Source: Bacteroidota bacterium (GTDB lineage Bacteria; Bacteroidota; Bacteroidia; Flavobacteriales; Flavobacteriaceae). From it: a stretch of 8,357 nucleotides of DNA. A program made the position numbers and the translations under genes. The stretch covers positions 1-8,357 of the forward strand of contig JADFSQ010000063.1 in assembly GCA_022560715.1 (NCBI GenBank). The letters run 5' to 3'. Of the stretch, positions 1 to 5,400 are shown piece by piece. The first letter of the stretch is position 1. Every line of letters starts with the position of its first letter. The notes under the pieces were generated by a model. It was not told the DNA's origin and searched no databases. It saw only the letters and a program-made list of their open reading frames with translations.

Positions 1-175
1 CTCTTTCACAAGCACTGCCTTTCATTTTAACGTAAGTTGCTGACGAAGGATCGTTGCCGACAAGAATGGTAGCCAAGATAGGAGTTTGACCAGTAGCTTC
101 TATAATTCTATCAACTCGTTTACGCAAATCCGCTTCAATCGATTTTGCTAATGTTTTTCCGTCCAATATTTTCAT
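1..175 (-). CDS. folD: FolD, methylenetetrahydrofolate dehydrogenase/cyclohydrolase (N-terminal 58 codons; runs off the left edge)
   Basis: This is the start of the bifunctional cytosolic enzyme that interconverts 5,10-methylene-, 5,10-methenyl- and 10-formyl-tetrahydrofolate for one-carbon metabolism. The visible residues open with [13 protein letters not shown] and continue through [20 protein letters not shown] to MKGSACER. These are the family's N-terminal helix, the first beta strand with its VGNDPSS loop, and the YVxxK block: Tyr48 and Lys52 match the active-site Tyr and Lys. The NADP-binding domain lies outside the window. The ATG at 173-175 is the natural start because the protein begins at the usual family N-terminus. 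No TAnnTTTG element lies in the 61 nt before it, so it may depend on read-through from tsaC and the GxxExxY gene. The YVKMKGSAC form resembles the YVRMKGNAC type I recall from Acinetobacter FolD more than the YVxxKxxAC form common in flavobacteria; that is from memory. Confidence 0.93.
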   Translation of the reverse strand, partial: MKILDGKTLAKSIEADLRKRVDRIIEATGQTPILATILVGNDPSSATYVKMKGSACER

Positions 176-197
176 TATAATTCTTATATATAATTAT

Positions 198-236
198 GCC
201 ACGAATTCGCTAATGTGTTATTGGCGTATTCGCGGC
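198..236. repeat. 39-nt imperfect palindrome: two inverted copies of the 17-nt GxxExxY-flanking repeat
   Basis: Arm 198-214 (GCCACGAATTCGCTAAT) and arm 220-236 (ATTGGCGTATTCGCGGC) are inverted copies around the 5-nt loop GTGTT. As RNA from the minus strand the stem would have 14 Watson-Crick pairs, one G-U pair and two mismatches. The right arm ends at 236, exactly beside the stop codon of the GxxExxY gene (237-239). No T-run follows on either strand, so an intrinsic terminator is unlikely. A third copy lies at 643-659, on the other side of the same gene. Confidence 0.7.
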
Positions 237-638
237 TTACTTTTTCCATTCTTTCAATTTTTGATCTAATACTATACGTTTAGAATTCAATCTTAATTCT
301 CCAAAATTTACAATAAGTGCTAATTTGTTATTTGATACTTTCAAATAATTAATTGCCTGAGCCACAAATTCATCTGCAATTCCTGAAACAGCTTTTACTT
401 CCAGAATAATTCTATCGTAAATTACAAAATCAGCATAAAACAAATGAGGAAGGACAATGTCTTTATAACTAACTTCATATTTTCGCTCACGTTCATAAGA
501 AATATTTGCCTTCTTAAATTCATACTCCAAAGCATCTTTATAAACTATTTCTGCAAAGCCACTTCCCAAATTATTATAAACATCAAATAATACACCAATT
601 ATAGAGTAGCTTTCATTTTTGTAAAGAATATTAGACAT
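237..638 (-). CDS. GxxExxY family protein (PDDEXK-like fold, function unknown)
   Basis: This 133-residue protein belongs to the GxxExxY family (I recall TIGR04256/PF13366), a small family common in Bacteroidota and related phyla with no established role. The signature is Gly27-Phe-Ala-Glu30-Ile-Val-Tyr33, within NNLGSGFAEIVYKDALEYE. Farther on, FYADFVIYDRIILEVKAV gives Asp70, Glu80 and Lys82, a D-x9-E-x-K arrangement like a PD-(D/E)xK nuclease core, followed by QAINYL (Gln94), which resembles the core's usual Q-containing helix. Nuclease activity is an inference from these residues only. Length is typical of the family and nothing appears truncated. It lies 27 nt after tsaC and 61 nt before folD on the same strand. 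It has no TAnnTTTG element of its own and no visible ribosome site; a repeat copy (643-659) ends 4 nt before its ATG. Repeats on both sides suggest arrival as a unit. Confidence 0.9.
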   Translation of the reverse strand: MSNILYKNESYSIIGVLFDVYNNLGSGFAEIVYKDALEYEFKKANISYERERKYEVSYKDIVLPHLFYADFVIYDRIILEVKAVSGIADEFVAQAINYLKVSNNKLALIVNFGELRLNSKRIVLDQKLKEWKK

Positions 639-642
639 AATT

Positions 643-659
643 ATTCGTGTATTCGTGGC
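643..659. repeat. Third copy of the 17-nt repeat, upstream of the GxxExxY gene
   Basis: ATTCGTGTATTCGTGGC reads in the same direction as the arm at 220-236 (14 of 17 identical) and is an inverted copy of the arm at 198-214 (also 14 of 17). With 220-236 it forms imperfect direct repeats bracketing the GxxExxY gene almost base to base: one touches the stop codon, the other is 4 nt from the start codon. It also lies 6 nt from the tsaC stop. The unit contains a shorter internal repeat, ATTCGTG twice. Confidence 0.65.
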
Positions 660-665
660 GTAAAT

Positions 666-1226
666 TTATTTCCGTATTACTTTCACCTTACCATCGGTTG
701 TTAATTTAATAATTGACGAAGGTTTTACTGCTTTTTTTACGTCGGGCAAATTTACAACATAGTCCACACCTTTTAAAACCTCTTTACTTATTTCTTTAAA
801 CGATTTTGGTGTTGATTTTCCACTAATATTTGCAGATGTTGATACAATAGGTTTTTGTAATCTTTTTATTAGCAGATTGCAAAAACCATCACTAACAATT
901 CTAATTGCCAATGTATTGTCATTAGCAATCAAATTTTTAGAAATCCTTACAGGTTCGTCGTAAATAATTGTAGTAGGTTTATCAACATATTTTAAGATAT
1001 CGTAAGCTGTTTCAGGAATGTCTTGAATATAATAATTCAGCATTTTTAGATCACTTACAAGACAGATTAAAGATTTGCTTTCATTGCGCTGTTTTAATTT
1101 ATATATTTTTTCAATCGCATCAAAATTTGTAGCATCACAACCAATACCCCAAATTGTATCTGTTGGATAAAGAATGATGCCACCTTGTTTTAATATTTTG
1201 AGTGCGTTGTTTATTTCGGTTTGCAT
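666..1226 (-). CDS. tsaC: L-threonylcarbamoyladenylate synthase (Sua5/YciO/YrdC family, TsaC type)
   Basis: It makes threonylcarbamoyl-AMP from threonine, bicarbonate and ATP, the first step of t6A37 modification in ANN-decoding tRNAs, in the cytosol. In the 186-residue protein from the ATG at 1226, the YrdC fold shows YPTDTIWGIGCD (20-31), the KxR...K substrate motif (Lys45, Arg47, Lys51), a PTTII strand (84-88), AIRIV with Arg109, STSANISG (129-136) and the C-terminal PSSIIKL. The length is that of TsaC, without the extra Sua5 domain. A longer reading frame from TTG at 1253 would add nine residues, but that TTG is the last part of a perfect promoter box (TAAATTTG, 1251-1258), so transcription must begin after it and ATG 1226 is preferred. 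It is divergent from the LPS kinase gene and followed by the GxxExxY gene 27 nt downstream. No truncation or missing key residue is seen. Confidence 0.95.
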   Translation of the reverse strand: MQTEINNALKILKQGGIILYPTDTIWGIGCDATNFDAIEKIYKLKQRNESKSLICLVSDLKMLNYYIQDIPETAYDILKYVDKPTTIIYDEPVRISKNLIANDNTLAIRIVSDGFCNLLIKRLQKPIVSTSANISGKSTPKSFKEISKEVLKGVDYVVNLPDVKKAVKPSSIIKLTTDGKVKVIRK

Positions 1227-1250
1227 CAAATAATTAATAGATGTTTGCTG

Positions 1251-1258
1251 CAAATTTA
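1251..1258 (-). promoter_or_regulatory. Putative -7 promoter element of tsaC
   Basis: On the minus strand this reads TAAATTTG, a perfect match to the Bacteroidota -7 consensus TAnnTTTG. Transcription would begin near 1244, leaving a leader of about 18 nt to the ATG at 1226. No clear TTTG -33 box was found at the usual distance. The element overlaps the alternative TTG start at 1253 and so argues against it. Confidence 0.5.
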
Positions 1259-1302
1259 AGATTAGTTTTCTACTTTGCCTTAAAACTTTGTAATATTGCT
1301 AC

Positions 1303-2058
1303 ATGAAGAAAGTGTTTCATCCTAAATACCAAGATTCAGAATTAGACATTGATGGCTTTATTGAATCTTTTGACAACTCAGGAGAATATATAAAAGATGA
1401 GAGAAACGCCTTGAAATTGTTTCAGCTGAACACTAAAGTAATTAACATCAAGTCCTTTAGAACACCAAACTTAATAAACCAAATTGTATATAAATACTTT
1501 AGAAAAAGTAAAGCCCAACGCTCTTTTGAATATGCTAAAAAATTGTTAAGCCTAGGTATAAATACTCCTCAGCCAATTGCATATTATGAATTTACAACAT
1601 CGTTTTTATTTAAAAAAAGTTTTTATGTTTGTGAACAACTAAAATATGATTTAACATATAGAGAACTTATTAATGATTTTAAGTATCCAAACTATGAACA
1701 AATTCTTCGTGAGTTTACTAGGTTTACTTTTGATTTACATGAAAAGGGAATTCACTTTTTAGACCATTCTCCAGGCAATACATTAATAATTCAGAAAGGA
1801 AACAGTTATGATTTTTATCTTGTGGATTTAAATAGAATGAAGTTTAAACCTATAAATTTAGAAACCAGAATTAAAAATTTTTCCAGACTTTCAGCTTCCG
1901 AATCTATGATTGCTACAATGAGCGATGAGTATGCTAAATGTATTGGTGTAGGATACGATAAGGTTTTTAAATTGATGTTGAAGTTTGCTGAAGAGTTTCA
2001 GAATAGGTTTCAGAGAAAGAAACGTTTAAAAAAGAAATTAAAATTTTGGAAAAAGTAA
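1303..2058 (+). CDS. Lipopolysaccharide-core kinase family protein (WaaP/KdkA-like)
   Basis: This 251-residue protein has the layout of a small-molecule kinase of the Kdo kinase/WaaP family, which phosphorylates sugars of the lipid A-core region at the inner face of the cytoplasmic membrane. Visible landmarks are a candidate ATP-binding lysine (Lys50 in VINIKSF), a helix-C-like stretch AQRSFEYAKKLLSLGINTPQ with Glu76, the catalytic loop HFLDHSPGNTL (His151, Asp154, Asn159) and a metal-binding Asp175 in LVDLNRMKF. It has no signal peptide or membrane segment. The last 17 residues (235-251) hold 11 Lys/Arg mixed with Phe, Leu and Trp, which could bind the membrane surface; that is inference. 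Its stop lies 2 bp from the stop of a convergent WaaE-like glycosyltransferase, which supports a role in LPS core assembly. Only imperfect promoter boxes precede it (TACTTTG at 1271, AAACTTTG at 1283). The exact sugar target cannot be told. Confidence 0.82.
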   Translation: MKKVFHPKYQDSELDIDGFIESFDNSGEYIKDERNALKLFQLNTKVINIKSFRTPNLINQIVYKYFRKSKAQRSFEYAKKLLSLGINTPQPIAYYEFTTSFLFKKSFYVCEQLKYDLTYRELINDFKYPNYEQILREFTRFTFDLHEKGIHFLDHSPGNTLIIQKGNSYDFYLVDLNRMKFKPINLETRIKNFSRLSASESMIATMSDEYAKCIGVGYDKVFKLMLKFAEEFQNRFQRKKRLKKKLKFWKK

Positions 2059-2060
2059 GT

Positions 2061-2816
2061 TTATTTCCTGCCTTTTCGCAATAACCAAAGTTTTACATAA
2101 CGCATAAAAATTACATATCCTTGCACGTACCCAATAGTAAACCCTATAACACCATCTCTAAATCCGCTTTGCACCAAATAGTGTTTAATAAATCCCCAAA
2201 ATGGTTTTATCACAAAATGGTAAGGTGTTAGTTTACCTGTTTTTGCGTCATAATCTTTAGCTTGTAAAGTGGCATAACGATTCATTTTTTCCATATACTT
2301 ATCAAAAGTAATGTAGGTATTATGGTACAGTTTATGTTTTAACTTGCCAATGGTTCCATTAGCTATTATTTCTGCATGTACAAGTTTGTCTTGATAACTA
2401 CAAAAATCACGTTTAAATAGTCTAATAACAGTATCGTTTCGCCAACCACTATAACGAACAGGTTCTCCCATAAAATGGTTGTTTCTCCCAATCCAATAAG
2501 CAACAATTTCGTCTTTTGGATTATTTAGAATTTCAATAATTTCAGCTTTTAATTCTGGAGTTACACGTTCATCAGCATCAACAAGTAAAATCCATTCGTG
2601 TTTTGCTTGTGGAATAGCCCAGTTTTTTTGTGAAGCCGAATATTGATACTCTCTTCTAATAACTTTTGTAGCAAGCTTTTGAGCTTTTTCAAATGTGCCA
2701 TCAGTACTAAAGCTATCAACTACTAGAATTTCGTCAGCAAAATTAACTGAAGCAATAACGGCTTCAATATTATTTATTTCATTTCCAACAGGAATTATTT
2801 CGGTTAATTTAGTCAT
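2061..2816 (-). CDS. Family 2 glycosyltransferase, WaaE/KdtX-like (probable LPS core glycosyltransferase)
   Basis: This 251-residue GT-A enzyme should transfer a sugar from a nucleotide donor to a lipid A-core or similar glycan on the cytoplasmic side of the inner membrane. The order of blocks matches the WaaE-like subgroup: TEIIPVGNEINNIE (5-18), ADEILVVDSFSTDGT (27-41), SASQKNWAIPQAKHEW (60-75), then LLVDADERVTPEL with the Asp80-x-Asp82 metal motif, WIGRNNHFMGEPVRYSGW (108-125) and VIRLFKRD (130-137). The C-terminal FWGFIKHYLVQSGFRDG and following aromatic, basic stretch is the usual membrane-associated tail. The protein seems full length. It converges on the LPS kinase gene with 2 bp between stops, leaving no room for a terminator. 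An 84-nt gap separates it from the upstream glycosyltransferase on the same strand, without a clear promoter box, so co-transcription is possible. Donor and acceptor are not readable. Confidence 0.88.
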   Translation of the reverse strand: MTKLTEIIPVGNEINNIEAVIASVNFADEILVVDSFSTDGTFEKAQKLATKVIRREYQYSASQKNWAIPQAKHEWILLVDADERVTPELKAEIIEILNNPKDEIVAYWIGRNNHFMGEPVRYSGWRNDTVIRLFKRDFCSYQDKLVHAEIIANGTIGKLKHKLYHNTYITFDKYMEKMNRYATLQAKDYDAKTGKLTPYHFVIKPFWGFIKHYLVQSGFRDGVIGFTIGYVQGYVIFMRYVKLWLLRKGRK

Positions 2817-2900
2817 CTAGGGTTAATTCTAATGTAAAATGTTTCAAAGCAGTCATAGATAGAAGTTTTGTTTTTACACCTTAAATTTAGGGTTTAGTTT

Positions 2901-3923
2901 TTAAATGTGTTTTTGTCTTTTATAATTCATGGATCTTTCACTCAGCCAAGATGTTCTTTTTAAAACTGAAAAATAGTAATTTAATAAATAATCAAATATT
3001 AATAAGTTAACCCTAAGTTTAGGAATAAAAAATAAAAACAGACCAGTAATTGCCCATAAAAATTTAGAACTAATAGTTAGTAAGAAGAAGAAAATTTGAG
3101 CAGAGAAAAGAGAAATACCTTTAAAATGATTTTGAATGTAAACGTGTTTAGATATAATTAATTCTACTTTTGTTAGTGCTTTAGTTTTAATATTTATTCT
3201 GGAGGCCCCTCCGTGGTTGTGAACAATTTTCACATTTCTTGTTAATGCAATTCGTCCTCCTTTATCACTTATTTTTTTGCATAAATCTACATCTTCAAGA
3301 TACATCCAATAATCTTCATTCCATCCTCCTACTTTAGTTAACCATTGTTTGCTTATAAACAGTACAGAACCCGAAACCCAATCTGGAAAAATTATAGCTA
3401 ATGATGTATCAAACTTTTTAAGGAGCTTATTTTTGTTAATCAATTTATGAATTGCTCGTGTGTAACCAAAAAAAGTAAATACTTGTGGGAACAATCTTGT
3501 AGAGGTTTCTAATTTACCATTTCTATTTATCTTTTCACAAGAAATTATACCATAGTTAGGATTTTTTATGGCTATTTCTAGCAGAATTGAAATAGCACGG
3601 ATAGTAACTACAGTATCTGGATTTAAAAAAAGGAAAAAATTGCCTTTCGCATTGTTTGCTCCAAGATTGCAAGCGTTAGAAAAACCATTATTTCCTGAAT
3701 TTTTAATGAATTTAACACCTGGGAATTTATCGCAAAACAAGTTAAATTTACCATCATCCGAATAATTATCAACTACAATAGTTTCCAGAATAAACGTATT
3801 AGATTTAAAATCTGTAATTGACAAAAGGCAAGGTTCGAGGTGCTCCCAACTTTTAAAATTCACAATAATGATAGAAACTTCTGGACTATTAGAAGAATCA
3901 ATATCACGATTTTGAATTTTCAT
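2901..3923 (-). CDS. Family 2 glycosyltransferase, rhamnosyltransferase-like (WbbL type)
   Basis: This 340-residue enzyme has an N-terminal GT-A domain and a C-terminal hydrophobic region, the layout of WbbL/RfbF-type transferases that build O-antigen or other surface polysaccharides. Visible blocks are VSIIIVNFKSWEHLEPCL (16-33), ETIVVDNYSDDG (47-58), NSGNNGFSNACNLGA (75-89), LFLNPDTVV with the NPD variant of the DxD metal motif (101-103), DWVSGSVLFI (181-190), and WNEDYWMYLEDVDLC (201-215) with the likely catalytic Glu210-Asp211 pair. VHNHGGAS follows at 234-241. Residues about 272-302 are strongly hydrophobic and probably lie in or on the inner membrane. The rhamnose assignment is family resemblance only; the donor is uncertain. 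The gene starts 26 nt after dapD on the same strand, too close for a full separate promoter outside coding sequence, so it may be expressed with dapD. It differs clearly from the WaaE-like enzyme downstream and is not a recent duplicate. Confidence 0.88.
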   Translation of the reverse strand: MKIQNRDIDSSNSPEVSIIIVNFKSWEHLEPCLLSITDFKSNTFILETIVVDNYSDDGKFNLFCDKFPGVKFIKNSGNNGFSNACNLGANNAKGNFFLFLNPDTVVTIRAISILLEIAIKNPNYGIISCEKINRNGKLETSTRLFPQVFTFFGYTRAIHKLINKNKLLKKFDTSLAIIFPDWVSGSVLFISKQWLTKVGGWNEDYWMYLEDVDLCKKISDKGGRIALTRNVKIVHNHGGASRINIKTKALTKVELIISKHVYIQNHFKGISLFSAQIFFFLLTISSKFLWAITGLFLFFIPKLRVNLLIFDYLLNYYFSVLKRTSWLSERSMNYKRQKHI

Positions 3924-3949
3924 AATAATTTTACTATTTCAAAAAACAA

Positions 3950-4765
3950 TTAAACAGCTACATCATTTTCACGCAGAGCATCATTTAAAGATGTTTTTTT
4001 ATCCGTACTTTCTTTGCGTTTCCCAATAATTAATGCACAGGGTACATTGTAATTACCAGCAGGAAATTCTTTAGTATAACTGCCAGGGATAACAACAGAT
4101 CGAGCAGGGATTAAACCTTTTGTAATTACGGGTTCTTCTCCAGTAACATCAATAATTTTGGTGCTCATTGTTAACACAACATTAGCACCAAGGACGGCTT
4201 CTTTTTCAACACGAACACCTTCAACTACTATACAACGAGAACCTATAAATGCGTTATCTTCTATAATAACAGGAGCGGCTTGTAAGGGTTCTAAAACTCC
4301 CCCAATACCTACACCGCCAGAGAGATGTACATTTTTACCAATTTGGGCACAACTGCCAACAGTTGCCCAAGTATCAACCATTGTACCTTCGTCCACATAA
4401 GCACCAATGTTTACATAACTTGGCATCAATATTACACCTTTTGAAATGTAAGCACCATATCTAGCTATAGCATGAGGCACCACACGTATTCCCTTTTCGG
4501 CATAGCCAGTTTTTAAAGGAATTTTATCATGATACTCAAAAATGCCTACTTCAAAAGTTTTCATTTTCTGAATAGGGAAATATAAAACAACTGCTTTTTT
4601 AATCCATTCATTAACTTGCCATCCATTATTGGTAGGTTCTGCAACTCGTAACACACCATTATCTAATAAATCGATAACCTTTTTTATAGTTGAAATAGTA
4701 TTTTCGTCTTTTAAAAGTGTTCTATTTTTCCAGGCATTCTCTATAACAATTTTAATATCTTCCAT
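3950..4765 (-). CDS. dapD: 2,3,4,5-tetrahydropyridine-2,6-dicarboxylate N-succinyltransferase
   Basis: This cytosolic enzyme uses succinyl-CoA to succinylate tetrahydrodipicolinate, the committed step of the succinylase branch toward meso-diaminopimelate and lysine, and so feeds peptidoglycan synthesis. The protein has 271 residues, the usual length. Residues 1-95 form the helical N-terminal domain. From about 95 to 230 comes the left-handed beta helix of hexapeptide repeats, with the diagnostic blocks VNIGAYVDEGTMVDTWATVG (118-137), SGGVGIGGVLEPLQAAPVII (149-168) and FIGSRCIVVEG (173-183). Asp131 in the MVDTW block corresponds to the family's active-site aspartate. The ATG at 4763-4765 starts at the normal N-terminus. 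It is divergent from ruvX across 104 nt and carries its own -7 box (4786-4793). The rhamnosyltransferase-like gene follows 26 nt downstream and may share its transcript. Nothing is missing or broken. Confidence 0.97.
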   Translation of the reverse strand: MEDIKIVIENAWKNRTLLKDENTISTIKKVIDLLDNGVLRVAEPTNNGWQVNEWIKKAVVLYFPIQKMKTFEVGIFEYHDKIPLKTGYAEKGIRVVPHAIARYGAYISKGVILMPSYVNIGAYVDEGTMVDTWATVGSCAQIGKNVHLSGGVGIGGVLEPLQAAPVIIEDNAFIGSRCIVVEGVRVEKEAVLGANVVLTMSTKIIDVTGEEPVITKGLIPARSVVIPGSYTKEFPAGNYNVPCALIIGKRKESTDKKTSLNDALRENDVAV

Positions 4766-4785
4766 TGTGTAATTGAAATTCAGAG

Positions 4786-4793
4786 CAAATATA
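4786..4793 (-). promoter_or_regulatory. Putative -7 promoter element of dapD
   Basis: The minus strand reads TATATTTG, a perfect TAnnTTTG box, followed by C. It sits 20 nt before the dapD ATG, which leaves a short leader. No TTTG was found at the expected -33 distance, so the call rests on the -7 box and its position. Confidence 0.5.
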
Positions 4794-4847
4794 ATGTTAT
4801 AATTTACTTAAAAAGGAGTTCTTACTTTAAAGAAAGTTTTTTTTAAT

Positions 4848-4855
4848 TAATTTTG
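4848..4855 (+). promoter_or_regulatory. Putative -7 promoter element of ruvX
   Basis: TAATTTTG is a perfect TAnnTTTG match ending 14 nt before the ruvX ATG, so the leader would be only about 8 nt. No good -33 TTTG precedes it; a TTTA lies near 4826-4829. The AT-rich setting raises the chance of coincidence. Confidence 0.4.
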
Positions 4856-4869
4856 AGCAAATTTAATTT

Positions 4870-5280
4870 ATGGGTAGAATTTTAGCAATCGATTATGGAA
4901 AAGTACGAACTGGAATTGCTGTAACAGATGAGCTTCAAATTATTGCTTCAGGACTTACAACAGTATCTACAAAGGAACTCATACCTTTTTTACAAGATTA
5001 CTTAAAAAAGGAATCCATAGAACTTTTTTTGGTTGGATTGCCAAAGCAAATGAATAATAAACCTTCTGAAAGTGAAGTATTGATTATTCCTTTTTTAAAG
5101 AAATTAAAAATCAAGTTTCCTAAAATACCATATATTCGTGTAGATGAGCGTTTTACATCAAAAATAGCTTTTCAAACAATGATTGATAGTGGCTTAAATA
5201 AGGGGCAACGAAAGAATAAAGCATTAGTTGACGAAATTAGTGCTACTCTTATTTTGCAAAGTTATTTGTATTCAAAGTAA
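4870..5280 (+). CDS. ruvX: RuvX/YqgF family protein (putative Holliday junction resolvase)
   Basis: This 136-residue protein has the RNase H-like fold of the YqgF family, named a putative Holliday junction resolvase. In E. coli YqgF is essential and linked to 16S rRNA 5'-end processing, so the true substrate may be RNA. The signature blocks are all present: ILAIDYGKVRTGIAVTD (4-20) with Asp7, LFLVGLPKQMNN (52-63), IRVDERFTS (89-97) with Glu93, and ALVDEISATLILQSYL (118-133) with Asp121, giving the three acidic metal ligands expected. The length is normal. The ATG gives the canonical MGRILAIDYG beginning. It is divergent from dapD. Downstream comes a T9SS-tail protein with its own promoter, then def; my recollection is that ruvX and def are close neighbours in flavobacteria, which would make the T9SS gene an insertion here. 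Confidence 0.94.
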   Translation: MGRILAIDYGKVRTGIAVTDELQIIASGLTTVSTKELIPFLQDYLKKESIELFLVGLPKQMNNKPSESEVLIIPFLKKLKIKFPKIPYIRVDERFTSKIAFQTMIDSGLNKGQRKNKALVDEISATLILQSYLYSK

Positions 5281-5313
5281 ATAAATAATTTTGATTACAT
5301 TTTGCCATAAGAT

Positions 5314-5344
5314 TTTGCTTTTAACATGAAAATAAGTATATTTG
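5314..5344 (+). promoter_or_regulatory. Putative promoter of the T9SS-tail protein gene (TTTG-N19-TATATTTG)
   Basis: A -33 box TTTG (5314-5317) and a perfect -7 box TATATTTG (5337-5344) are separated by 19 nt, the best two-part match to the Bacteroidota promoter consensus in the window. Transcription would start near 5351 and give an AT-rich leader of about 50 nt before the ATG at 5401. Confidence 0.6.
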
Positions 5345-5400
5345 TTTGTTAATTGAGTATTAATTTACTTAATTTAATAATTAACTAAACTTTAAATCTT

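Noticed and set aside
198..236. Hairpin after the GxxExxY gene as an intrinsic terminator
   Set aside because: The stem is good but no T tract follows on either strand; the repeat explanation with a third copy at 643-659 fits better.
1271..1290. Promoter of the LPS kinase gene
   Set aside because: Two candidates (TACTTTG and AAACTTTG) each deviate from TAnnTTTG and have no clear -33 box, so neither was listed as a feature.
2880..2895. TTTAGGGTTTAG, similar to a telomeric repeat
   Set aside because: Fewer than two units in an AT-rich bacterial intergenic gap; coincidence is the simplest explanation.
3568..3765. 65-codon open frame on the plus strand
   Set aside because: It lies entirely inside the rhamnosyltransferase-like gene on the opposite strand and has no recognisable protein features.
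4158..4400. 80-codon open frame on the plus strand
   Set aside because: It is antisense to the beta-helix part of dapD; its composition mirrors the repetitive dapD codons and it has no promoter or domain.
4809..4820. AAAAAGGAG as a Shine-Dalgarno site for ruvX
   Set aside because: It is about 50 nt before the ATG, upstream of the likely transcription start, and too distant to act in initiation.
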